Source: Lacticaseibacillus kribbianus (GTDB taxonomy: Bacteria; Bacillota; Bacilli; Lactobacillales; Lactobacillaceae). Taken from it: DNA of 64,000 bases. Below the pieces are notes generated by a model. It did not search any database, had not been told where the DNA came from, and worked only from the letters and a program-made list of their open reading frames with translations. Where the stretch lies: positions 372,001 to 436,000 of the forward strand of contig NZ_JAIPUL010000001.1 of the NCBI RefSeq assembly GCF_020180945.1, given 5' to 3'. This document shows, piece by piece, positions 15,920 to 23,302 of this stretch (its first letter is position 1; each line of letters starts with the position of its first letter). The position numbers and the translations under genes are program-made.

Positions 15920-16939
15920 ATGGAACGAATCACCGTCGAACAATACGCGCAGCTGGCCGAGCACGACCTGTGCGAGATCACGCTGACCAACCGCAACGGC
16001 GTGGTGGTGAAGCTGCTCAACTACGGGGCGACGCTGGAGCGGGTGCTGCTGCCCACGACAGACGGCGGCACGCACGACGCCATCATGCACCTGAACACCG
16101 CGGCGGACTACTCGAAGGACCGCAACTTCCTGGGCGGCACAGTCGGCCGCGTGATCGGCCGGATGCGCCACGGCCGCTGGCAGGAGGGGGAAAACGTCCA
16201 CGAATTCGTCCTCAACGACGGGCCGAACCACGCGCACGGCGGCCCCAACGGTTACGACACGCGCGTGTTCGACTACCGGCTGCACCAGACCGACACGGCG
16301 GCGACGGTGGCCTTTGCCCTGTTCGACGCCGCCGGCACGACCGGCTACCCGGGCAACGTGCGACTGGTTGCGACCTACACGCTGGACGACGCCGACCGGC
16401 TGACCTATCACCTGCACGCGGTGACCGACGCGCCGACGCCGTTCAACCCGGCCAACCACGTCTACTTCAACTTCGGCGATGGCACGGTGGAGGACCACGT
16501 GCTGCGCATCAGCGCTACAAGCTTCTTGCCGCTTGACGCCGAGAGCATTCCGACTTTGGGGCAGCGCGCCGTCGCCGGCACCGCCTTTGACCTGCGCGAG
16601 GGCCGGCGACTCGGCGACGTCCTGACCAGCGGCGACCCGCAGATCGAAGCGCAAAACGGGCTGAACCATCCGTTTTTGCTGGACGGCGCGCCTGTGGCGG
16701 CGACGCTGAGCCTGCCGGGCACCAATCGCTCGGTCACCCTGCGCACGACGCAGCCGGCGGTGGTGGTGTACACCGCCAACCACTTCGACCATACCGGCGT
16801 GGCGGCCAACCTCGGCCGCTACTCGGGCGTCGCGCTCGAGGCGCAGTTCCCGCCGACCGCGGACCCGACGCTCAACGCGATTGTGCTGACGCCGGGCGAG
16901 CCGTTCGAGGCCGAGACCAGCTGGACCTTCGGCTACTAG
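15920..16939 (+). CDS. galM: Aldose 1-epimerase (mutarotase)
   Basis: A 339-residue protein of normal GalM length, interconverting alpha and beta anomers of hexoses, usually galactose before the Leloir pathway. Conserved parts: LLNYGATL near the N-terminus, GGTVGRVIGRM, HAHGGPNG, NPANHVYFN (catalytic His) and ALEAQFPPTADP (catalytic Glu). AAGGAGG precedes the ATG and a terminator follows, so it is monocistronic; no gal genes are adjacent here. It could act on another sugar. Confidence 0.93.
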   Translation: MERITVEQYAQLAEHDLCEITLTNRNGVVVKLLNYGATLERVLLPTTDGGTHDAIMHLNTAADYSKDRNFLGGTVGRVIGRMRHGRWQEGENVHEFVLNDGPNHAHGGPNGYDTRVFDYRLHQTDTAATVAFALFDAAGTTGYPGNVRLVATYTLDDADRLTYHLHAVTDAPTPFNPANHVYFNFGDGTVEDHVLRISATSFLPLDAESIPTLGQRAVAGTAFDLREGRRLGDVLTSGDPQIEAQNGLNHPFLLDGAPVAATLSLPGTNRSVTLRTTQPAVVVYTANHFDHTGVAANLGRYSGVALEAQFPPTADPTLNAIVLTPGEPFEAETSWTFGY

Positions 16940-16960
16940 CTCTCAACCCAGTTTGTGAAA

Positions 16961-16986
16961 AACGGTGCGGCGACGCACCGTTTTTT
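16961..16986 (+). terminator. Terminator of galM
   Basis: AACGGTGCG and CGCACCGTT form a 9-bp stem followed by six T. Confidence 0.9.
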
Positions 16987-17023
16987 GTATACTAATCTTA
17001 TTACTTTTCACATGGAGGCAATG

Positions 17024-18364
17024 ATGAAGAAGATGTGGGGTTGGGTGCTGGCACTGGTGGCGCTGGTGTTGGTGGTTGCAGGGGGCCTTTGGTTCTACCA
17101 GCGGCACCAGCAAAAGGCGCAGGCGGCGGCCGAGGCGCAGACGTTCAAGCGCGTGGCGACGCGGCAGCAGGCGGCGCACGCCCGGGTGGAAAAAGTCTGG
17201 GTCGGCGGCGAGCAGAACTTCGTCAAGGCCGGCAGTGGGGCCACGCTGGACGCCGCCGCGCAGGACGCCAAGGATTTTGAACGCCAGGTCAAGCCGTACA
17301 AGCGCAGCACCGCGCGCTACCGCCGCTTCGCCGCGGCGCAAAAGACACTGACCACGGAGATTGACACCGCCAAGGCGACGCTTGCCGCCACCACCGCGGT
17401 CAACAAGCTGTTCGCCAAGAAGGTGATCACGGGCGATCGGGTCGACACGGCCCAGCTGGTGCGCGAGGAGACGACCGAAGCCAAGCTGAAGGCGGTGACG
17501 CCGACGGCCGCGGCCGGCAGCGCCGCCATCCAGACGGCGGTCGCGGACCTGACCGAGGTCGGGGAGGCCCAGATCAAGGAGCGCGCAACGCTCGCCGCGG
17601 CGGCCAAGCGGGTGGCCGACGGCGCCGCCGTGCGCAAGGGCGCCAAGGAGGCCGACCTCAAGGCCTTCAACAAGGTGGTCGCCGGCCTGCGCTTCAAGGG
17701 GCTGGCCGCGCAGTACGCGGCGCTGCAAAAGGCGGTCAACACCAAGCTGGCCAGCCTGCACACCATCAAGACCATCTCGCTGGACGAGCTGCGTCGCCGC
17801 ATCCTGGTCGTCGCCCTGGGCGGCGACGCGCTGCCGACGGCCAAGGGCGGCCGGCTGGGCTTCCTCGACGACTCGATGGACGGGTACGGCTTCAGCGGCA
17901 ACACGTACAAGACCACGATGAACACGCTGACCTTCGGCGGGTCGTTCGGGCCGATGCCCAAGCAGCTTTTGGACGTCACGGTGGAAATCAACGGCGACTA
18001 CCGCCTGAGCTCGGGTACCAGCAACGCCATCAGCGGTAACCTGTTCAAGGACGTGACCTCCGCTCAGGTCGCCGAAATCTTCGGTGACCCCAGCAAGGTG
18101 GTGGGGCCCAAGGACGTGACGCCTGATGACTTGGCGCGCATGTACCAAGAGGCGTACCCGGACTACGACGCGGAACAGACCGACTACGACCGCCCGCTGT
18201 CATCCGAGTATGTCGGTGCGTCGCTTATGGGCTCTGGCACCCAGTACTATGTCCGTTACAACAAGGCCGACGCCTACATTGAGGTCATGAACCTGACCGG
18301 GATGAACGACGAAGGGGGCTGGCTCTACGACGGCACGTTGACCCGGGCCTTGTGGGAGAAGTAA
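17024..18364 (+). CDS. Membrane-anchored Ala-rich protein, unknown function
   Basis: A 446-residue protein. GGAGG (17014-17018) is 5 bases before the ATG at 17024 and only 2 before the ATG at 17021, so the later is preferred. One N-terminal membrane helix (about 4-24) is followed by about 240 residues of charged, Ala-rich helical sequence that looks coiled-coil-like, then a C-terminal part of about 170 residues (FSGNTYKTTMNTLTFGGSFG, later QYYVRYNKADAYIEVMN) that looks globular. It probably faces outside the membrane. No family recognised. Flanked by terminators, so a single-gene unit. Confidence 0.75.
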   Translation: MKKMWGWVLALVALVLVVAGGLWFYQRHQQKAQAAAEAQTFKRVATRQQAAHARVEKVWVGGEQNFVKAGSGATLDAAAQDAKDFERQVKPYKRSTARYRRFAAAQKTLTTEIDTAKATLAATTAVNKLFAKKVITGDRVDTAQLVREETTEAKLKAVTPTAAAGSAAIQTAVADLTEVGEAQIKERATLAAAAKRVADGAAVRKGAKEADLKAFNKVVAGLRFKGLAAQYAALQKAVNTKLASLHTIKTISLDELRRRILVVALGGDALPTAKGGRLGFLDDSMDGYGFSGNTYKTTMNTLTFGGSFGPMPKQLLDVTVEINGDYRLSSGTSNAISGNLFKDVTSAQVAEIFGDPSKVVGPKDVTPDDLARMYQEAYPDYDAEQTDYDRPLSSEYVGASLMGSGTQYYVRYNKADAYIEVMNLTGMNDEGGWLYDGTLTRALWEK

Positions 18365-18415
18365 GGCTGACCAAGCCCTGACTGACCTATCTTCGGACGC
18401 CGACGGATTGACGAT

Positions 18416-18462
18416 CAAAAAGGCCGCCACACTTCATTCGGGTGAAGTGTGGCGGCCTTTTT
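18416..18462. terminator. Strong bidirectional terminator
   Basis: A perfect 20-bp hairpin (AAAAAGGCCGCCACACTTCA with its complement) around a 6-base loop. It lies between convergent genes and works in both directions. Confidence 0.95.
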
Positions 18463-18473
18463 GTGCTGTAAAA

Positions 18474-20168
18474 TTATTCGAACATCTTCTTGGTGGCCCG
18501 CAGCAGCGTCGGCAGGTCCTTGTCGTACCGCGGCGTCTGGACCAGGCGGCTCATCGGGATGCCAGCAAAGTGGTACGCGGCGATCTCGCCCGAGCGCACG
18601 GCGCTTTGCTCCGTGAAGACCATCTGGAACGGCTGCTCGACGAACTCGCCGGTGAAGGCCAGGTTGGTCGAGTGGGCCGGGATCACCTCAGGCCGGTCAG
18701 TCTTGGCGCGGTTGTTGAACAGCGCCGAGGCGTACGGCATGTAGCACGGGATGCAGTTGATGACCGAGTCCATGATGGCCGCGGTGTGCTCGCGGATGTT
18801 GATCGGGCCCGGGTCGACCATGCTGAGCTGGCCGAGCAGCTCTTGCAGCATCTCCTTGCCGGTCATCTCGATGTACGGCTTGTTGACGAACTCGCCGGTG
18901 CGGCGTGGGTACAGGAAGTAGCCCCAGATGACCGCCTCGTTCGGCTTTTGCGTCGTGAAGTGCGGCTGGTGGTGCACCACGATCGACATGTTGACGTCGG
19001 GCTTGCCGAGGTCGGTGATCGGCGCCGTTGAGAGAAAACTGTTCAGCGCGTTGCCCGGCACCTGGGTGGTGATCCGGGTGATCTCGTTGAGCAGCACGTG
19101 GTCCTTGGTGGTCAGCGTGAAGCTGACCCACTCGGACGCGGCGCGGTCGGCGAAGAACTTGTCCGGGTTGCCCAGGTTGTAGAAGCGGGCCGCGGCCTTT
19201 TTCCACAGGGCGGCGGACAGGCCGTATTCCATGTTCTCCGGCGCCGGCGTGTTGTAGTCGCCCAGCGTCGCGGAGTCGGTGATGCTGCCGTTGGTGAAAA
19301 TAACGGCCGTGTCGCCGTCGACGTCCAGGTGCTCGGTTTCACCCGTGTGCGCGTCCTGAATTTCCAGGCCGGTGACGGTGATCTCGTCTTGCATCGTGCT
19401 GTCGGCAAAGGTCCAGTCGGTGACGATTTTACCCAGCTCGAAGTGCACGCCCTGGGCCTTCAGGTAGTTGATCAAAGGCAGCATGATGGACTCGAACTGG
19501 TTGTAGCGCGTGCGGTTGACGCCGACCAGGTGCTCGATCTGCGTGAACTCGTACAGCATCATGTGCATGTAGCGGCGCAGCTCCTGCGCGGAACTCTGGG
19601 TGCGGAAGGCGAAGGTGGTCTCCCACATGTACCAGAAGTTGGTGGTGAACATGTGCGGGTCGTCCTTGAAGTAGTCGGCAATCGACACGTTGTCGAGCTG
19701 CTCCTCGTCCTTGTCCGGCATCATCACCAGCTTGGTCAAAAGGGCGCGGTCCAGGTTGTTCAGCCCGAGCTTGCCGGCCTGCAGAATGCCGTCGCCGCGG
19801 CGCATCAGCCGGGCCTTGTCGAAGGTGCGGTGCTTGGCGTCGAAGTCGCGGGTGTCCTCGGCCGCCGTCATCCCGGGCTCGGTCGCGGACTCGACGCGCG
19901 ACAGCACGTCCATCAGGTCGACGTAGGTGCGGTAGTTCAGCATCCGCCCGCCGCGGGCGATGTAGCCGGTGCTGTTTTCCAGCGGGTGTTCCGCGTTCCA
20001 GTAGTCGGCCGCCTGCTCGGAGGCGGCGCTGCCGTCGTTAGAGCCGTGGTCGTCGATGCCGTACATGGTGATGGCGTTGCCGTTCCAGTGGCCTTCCTGG
20101 ATCAGGTAGACGGCACTGGCCATGTTGGCCAGCCCGGCCCCGATCATGATCGCTTTGTGTTTGATCAT
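18474..20168 (-). CDS. ohyA: Oleate hydratase (myosin-cross-reactive antigen family)
   Basis: A 564-residue FAD protein that hydrates cis-9 double bonds of unsaturated fatty acids to 10-hydroxy acids. FAD motif IMIGAGLANMASAVYLIQEG is residues 8-27. MYGIDDHGSNDGS, GGRMLNY, FWYMWETTFAF, and CIPCYMPYASALFNNRAK near the C-terminus are characteristic. Length is normal for the family. The ATG at 20168 follows AGGAGG; upstream sequence is a structured non-coding region. The enzyme is linked to detoxifying host or food unsaturated fatty acids. A TetR gene and a dyad-bearing promoter lie upstream, so fatty-acid-responsive control is possible. Confidence 0.95.
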   Translation of the reverse strand: MIKHKAIMIGAGLANMASAVYLIQEGHWNGNAITMYGIDDHGSNDGSAASEQAADYWNAEHPLENSTGYIARGGRMLNYRTYVDLMDVLSRVESATEPGMTAAEDTRDFDAKHRTFDKARLMRRGDGILQAGKLGLNNLDRALLTKLVMMPDKDEEQLDNVSIADYFKDDPHMFTTNFWYMWETTFAFRTQSSAQELRRYMHMMLYEFTQIEHLVGVNRTRYNQFESIMLPLINYLKAQGVHFELGKIVTDWTFADSTMQDEITVTGLEIQDAHTGETEHLDVDGDTAVIFTNGSITDSATLGDYNTPAPENMEYGLSAALWKKAAARFYNLGNPDKFFADRAASEWVSFTLTTKDHVLLNEITRITTQVPGNALNSFLSTAPITDLGKPDVNMSIVVHHQPHFTTQKPNEAVIWGYFLYPRRTGEFVNKPYIEMTGKEMLQELLGQLSMVDPGPINIREHTAAIMDSVINCIPCYMPYASALFNNRAKTDRPEVIPAHSTNLAFTGEFVEQPFQMVFTEQSAVRSGEIAAYHFAGIPMSRLVQTPRYDKDLPTLLRATKKMFE

Positions 20169-20224
20169 AGTATTCCTCCTAATCTCTGTGACGAATTCGG
20201 GTGTCTGTCTTTGCCCGGGCTCCG

Positions 20225-20419
20225 GCGCGGATGGACCGCTGCCTGCGGCTACGGTCCGGGGCGGCGGAGCGCGTGGGGCTCTCTTGAGCCCAAAGTGCGG
20301 TCTCAAGACCCGCCCTTGCAGTAAGTCGGCACAATTCGCCGACCGCGCGGTGAGGGCGCGGCTGCAATTTCACGCTGGCTCGCCCCGGCCCTCCGCCTCC
20401 GGCCGCGGTCCGTCCGCGC
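20225..20419. repeat. 195-bp multi-hairpin inverted-repeat element upstream of ohyA
   Basis: Outer arms GCGCGGATGGACCGC (20225-20239) and GCGGTCCGTCCGCGC (20405-20419) are complementary except at one position. Inside are further stems: TCTTGAG/CTCAAGA around a CAAAGTGCGG-containing loop, GTCGGC/GCCGAC, TTGCAG/CTGCAA and GGCGGAG/CTCCGCC. The loop motif matches the 122-bp hairpin family. It occupies most of the gap between the ohyA start and the next units. No coding frame of interest. Confidence 0.7.
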
Positions 20420-20525
20420 CTCCGCCCTACATAGTGGCCAAGCGGTTATCGGGCCCGGAGTTCTATGGAATGCGTGAGTCATTGACCGTTCCGTAGAAGT
20501 ATGGGAAATCCGCTGAGTGTGCTCG

Positions 20526-20767
20526 GGTTCACGCTCGACTAAACGCGTTCTCCCGAGCAACGCGGGAGCGGCTAGCTACGCACTAGCGTTGAGGCCAAGC
20601 CCGCCTCAACGCCAGCGCTGGGCTACCCGTCCCGCTAAGTACGCTCGGGTTCACGCTCTAAACGCGTTCACCGCCGCAACGCGGGTGCGATCAGCTAGGC
20701 AAGACACTCGGGGCAAGGGGCGCCCCAAGCGCCTCGCCTACGCTGCTCGACCCGTTAAGTGCGCGTC
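20526..20767. repeat. Hairpin-unit cluster A (two ~122-bp tandem units)
   Basis: Units begin at GGTTCACGCTC at 20526 and 20648; a third copy of that start is at 20768, giving spacings of 122 and 120. Unit 1 folds as CGAGC/GCTCG outer, GCGGGA/TCCCGC middle, and an inner perfect GCGTTGAGGC/GCCTCAACGC stem. Unit 2 has GCGGGT/ACCCGT-type and GGGGC/GCCCC stems. The CAGCTA motif and the TAAGTRCGC 3' motif are shared with clusters at 27.3 and 42.6 kb. The third start overlaps the stop codon of the 41-residue peptide gene. Confidence 0.85.
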
Positions 20768-20770
20768 GGT

Positions 20771-20896
20771 TCACGCTCTGTTCGATTCGAACTTCGCGTA
20801 GTCCTTGGCGTCGTCGTGGAACCAGTCCATCTTGTACAGTGTGAAGGCAGTGGCGGCTGCGAGGCCGACTGCGGTCAGTAGAAGCGCTTTTTTCAT
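20771..20896 (-). CDS. 41-residue membrane peptide
   Basis: A short gene with AAAGGT four to five bases before ATG (20896) and its own promoter. The product begins MKKALLLTAVGLAAATAFTL, a single hydrophobic helix after two lysines, then a short acidic/aromatic tail (KMDWFHDDAKDYAKFESNRA). It could be a secreted or membrane-bound microprotein. It lies between TetR and ohyA in the same direction, and its stop codon lies inside the first bases of a hairpin unit. Function unknown. Confidence 0.65.
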   Translation of the reverse strand: MKKALLLTAVGLAAATAFTLYKMDWFHDDAKDYAKFESNRA

Positions 20897-20927
20897 TACC
20901 TTTCACCTCACTTTTGATTACGCTTTC

Positions 20928-20957
20928 AGTATAGGCCGGTGAATTCGCGCGGTTCAA
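20928..20957 (-). promoter_or_regulatory. Promoter of the 41-residue peptide gene
   Basis: On the minus strand, TTGAAC (20952-20957) and TATACT (20928-20933) are 18 bases apart. A dyad lies directly upstream of the -35. Confidence 0.65.
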
Positions 20958-20981
20958 TGGACAAGCACTGGGGTTTGTCCA
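20958..20981. promoter_or_regulatory. Candidate operator (TetR-type dyad)
   Basis: TGGACAA and TTGTCCA form a perfect 7-bp inverted repeat with a 10-base spacer, abutting the -35 hexamer of the peptide promoter. A TetR-family gene ends 67 bases away, making it the obvious candidate binder. The spacing is long for some TetR operators, so binding is an inference. Confidence 0.5.
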
Positions 20982-21000
20982 ATCGAATTGGCCTAGACGC

Positions 21001-21030
21001 AAAAAAGCCGGGCGGCAAACGCCGCTCGGC
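21001..21030 (-). terminator. Terminator of the phosphatase-TetR unit
   Basis: On the minus strand, GCCGAGCGGC and GCCGCCCGGC form a near-perfect stem around a short loop, followed by TTTTTT. Confidence 0.85.
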
Positions 21031-21047
21031 AGGGGTTCAACAATCGG

Positions 21048-21605
21048 TTAGTACATTCGGTGCGAGTTCTTCACGGCCAGCGCCAGGGCGCCGGTCATCA
21101 TGACCTCCGCGCGCTTGACCATCGCGTCCTTGTCCTCGAGCAGGCCGCGCATCAGCCACTGAATGACCTGCGCGACCAGGGCGAGGCCGTAGAAGTTGCA
21201 GATGTCGTCTTGCAGGTGGCGCGGCAGGTCGGGGTCGACGCCGGCGACCACGCCGCGCACGAACTGCTCGGCGACGGTGGCGAGCAGCTGCTCCAGCAGG
21301 TCGCGGCCGACGGAGTTGAAGCTGGCGAGGCAAAAGGCGCGGTTGTCCTCGATGTAGGAGAGCAGCATCCGGTACGCGGTGGTCCACTCGGTGATCTGCG
21401 CGTACTTTTCCATCTGGGTGATGATCTCCTGTTGGTAGACCCACGCCAGCAGGGAGTAGATGTCCTCGAAGTGGTAGTAAAACGTGTTGCGGGTGACGCC
21501 GGCCTTGGCGGTCAGGGCGTTGATCGTGATGTGATCGAGCGCGGTGGTCGCCATCATCTCGCGCAGCGTGGCAGCCAGCAGCTGCTTGGTATCGGGCCGG
21601 GCCAT
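21048..21605 (-). CDS. TetR/AcrR-family regulator (DhaS-like C-terminal domain)
   Basis: A 185-residue protein. The N-terminal helix-turn-helix (about residues 25-48) contains ITINALTAKAGVTRNTFYYH, followed by FEDIYSLL. The C-terminal half resembles the TetR_C subgroup found in DhaS-like regulators. The ATG directly follows the TAG of the phosphatase gene, so the two are translationally coupled. It probably represses its own surroundings; the dyad at 20958-20981 is the nearest candidate site. The inducer is unknown. Confidence 0.85.
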   Translation of the reverse strand: MARPDTKQLLAATLREMMATTALDHITINALTAKAGVTRNTFYYHFEDIYSLLAWVYQQEIITQMEKYAQITEWTTAYRMLLSYIEDNRAFCLASFNSVGRDLLEQLLATVAEQFVRGVVAGVDPDLPRHLQDDICNFYGLALVAQVIQWLMRGLLEDKDAMVKRAEVMMTGALALAVKNSHRMY

Positions 21606-22268
21606 CTACATCACCGCCAACTCGTTGTAGCTGAGCACCTTGACGCCCTCATCGGTCAGCGCAATCTTGGAGATCGAGCCGTTGCGCGGACTGTCGGTGA
21701 CCACGAAGCCGTCATCCTTGCCGAACTTGTCAATGATGCTGCGGATGGTGGTGCCGTGGGTGACCAAGAGCACGTTGTCGCCGTTTTGGTTCTCGTCGCG
21801 CAGCATCTTGAAGCCCTTTTGCAGGCGGGTCCAGTAGGTCAGGGCGTCCTCGGCGTCGTGGAAGGGGTCGGCCTCGTGCATGAAGTCCTTGGTCGCGTCG
21901 ACGCCGAACTTTTCGATCAGCTCCTTGAAGGTGCGCGCCCCGTGCGGCGCCCCGACGGCGTACCAGGCCTTGGCGGAGTCTTCGCCCTCGTAGTAGCCGT
22001 AGAACTGCTCGCGAAACAGCGGCGTGGCGGTCAGGACGACGTGCGAGTTGAAGTTGTTGGCCAAAACGAGTTTGGCGGTGTTGTTGGCCCGCATGGTGTC
22101 GCTGGAGTAGGCGTGGGTGAAGGTGATGTGCTTCAGGGCCTCGCCCGCCCGGCGCCCATCGGCGAGGCCGGACTCGGTCAAAGGCGAGTCGGACCAACCC
22201 TGCATCTTGTTGAACTTGTTGAACCAGGTCTGGCCGTGGCGGACCAGGTAGACGGTGACTGTTTTCAT
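21606..22268 (-). CDS. Histidine phosphatase (phosphoglycerate mutase-like)
   Basis: A 220-residue member of the branch-1 histidine phosphatases. LVRHGQTWFNKFNKMQGWSD contains the RHG catalytic motif (residues 9-13); the second His is in LLVTHGTTIR. The ATG at 22268 follows GGAGG. Such proteins in lactobacilli are annotated as phosphoglycerate mutases but mostly act as broad phosphatases; the glycolytic enzyme is usually a separate gene. Forms an operon with TetR. Confidence 0.85.
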   Translation of the reverse strand: MKTVTVYLVRHGQTWFNKFNKMQGWSDSPLTESGLADGRRAGEALKHITFTHAYSSDTMRANNTAKLVLANNFNSHVVLTATPLFREQFYGYYEGEDSAKAWYAVGAPHGARTFKELIEKFGVDATKDFMHEADPFHDAEDALTYWTRLQKGFKMLRDENQNGDNVLLVTHGTTIRSIIDKFGKDDGFVVTDSPRNGSISKIALTDEGVKVLSYNELAVM

Positions 22269-22327
22269 GACGACCTCCAATGAATGGTTTGGGTCTATTT
22301 TACCACAGGCGTTGCCACGTGGCTTGG

Positions 22328-23164
22328 CTAGGCCAGGGCGGCCAGCCACTGGTCGAACTGCGCTTTGGCGGAGTCCAGGTAGGGCATCGGCGCAAGCCCG
22401 GTCAGCTGCTGAACCTGGGCGTACACCGCGGAAAAAAGCGTGAGCGCGGCCTGGATGCTTGCGGCGATGGCGCCCAGGTCGCCCTGTTGGTAGGTGGCGG
22501 CCAGCGCGGTGCGCTCCGCCTCCGTCAGGCGGTCCCAGGTGTACTTGCCGCACACCCCGGCGTCGAAGCGGCCGTGGTCCTTGGCGGTTTCGCGATAGGC
22601 CAGCATGTCGATCAGCATCGGGCGCGCATTGCGGTTGAACATCTCGTTGGCGTACATCAGGTTCCCACGCGCCACGCCCTTGACGACGTTGCCCAGGCAC
22701 CAGTAGAACTCGTTGGCGCAGGCGTTGAGCGCCACCTGGTCGGGCACTGCGACCCAGTGGCTGGACGCGTCGGTGCTAGCCTTTTGCAGGCGGCCGGCTT
22801 CGCGCTTCCAGACCAGGGCGTTCAGCTTGTCGTCGGCCAGGTACACCGCGATGTCTTCGGCCGGCGCGATTTTCAGGTCGACGCGGCGCGCGCCCGAGTA
22901 GCGCGTCAGGTAGGTGTCCCAGATGTGGCTGGCGGCCCCGAACAGCGCCTCGTTGGCCAGGTGTTGCACCAGCGTGGGCTCGCCGAGTTGGTGGATCCAC
23001 CAGTTGCCGTCGGCCTGGGCCGGATCGGTGACGAAAATCGACACGTCCAGGTCGACCCACGGATCGGCGTGGAAGTCGGGGTTGTTGCTTGAGCCCTCCG
23101 TGCCGATGGCGACGACGTTGGCGTCGGCTTCGGCCAGTGCGATGATGCGGTCAAGATCTGTCAT
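22328..23164 (-). CDS. Aminoglycoside 6-adenylyltransferase-like protein
   Basis: A 278-residue protein of the streptomycin adenylyltransferase family (ANT(6), AadE/AadK). The active-site strand is WVDLDVSIFVTD, and NEFYWCLGNVVKGVARG is the conserved helix of the C-terminal domain. The usual EGSR of the nucleotide-binding loop reads EGSS, and a few bases insert before the DxD strand. It would adenylylate streptomycin at O-6, but the change in EGSR and chromosomal context leave the activity open. AGGAGG precedes the ATG. Monocistronic. Confidence 0.85.
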   Translation of the reverse strand: MTDLDRIIALAEADANVVAIGTEGSSNNPDFHADPWVDLDVSIFVTDPAQADGNWWIHQLGEPTLVQHLANEALFGAASHIWDTYLTRYSGARRVDLKIAPAEDIAVYLADDKLNALVWKREAGRLQKASTDASSHWVAVPDQVALNACANEFYWCLGNVVKGVARGNLMYANEMFNRNARPMLIDMLAYRETAKDHGRFDAGVCGKYTWDRLTEAERTALAATYQQGDLGAIAASIQAALTLFSAVYAQVQQLTGLAPMPYLDSAKAQFDQWLAALA

Positions 23165-23216
23165 GATTGCCTCCTGTTGTCCTGTTTATCTAATAAGATG
23201 GACCCCGAGCCGGCGA

Positions 23217-23245
23217 TTGTAAACCCCGTTTCGCCGCGGTACACT
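23217..23245 (+). promoter_or_regulatory. Promoter of the 23.3 kb lipoprotein gene
   Basis: TTGTAA (23217-23222) and TACACT (23240-23245) are exactly 17 bases apart. Confidence 0.65.
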
Positions 23246-23302
23246 GGAACCTACGCGGCCGCTGCGACGGCCGCCGATTATCGGCAACAACGGAGGAGAC
23301 CA

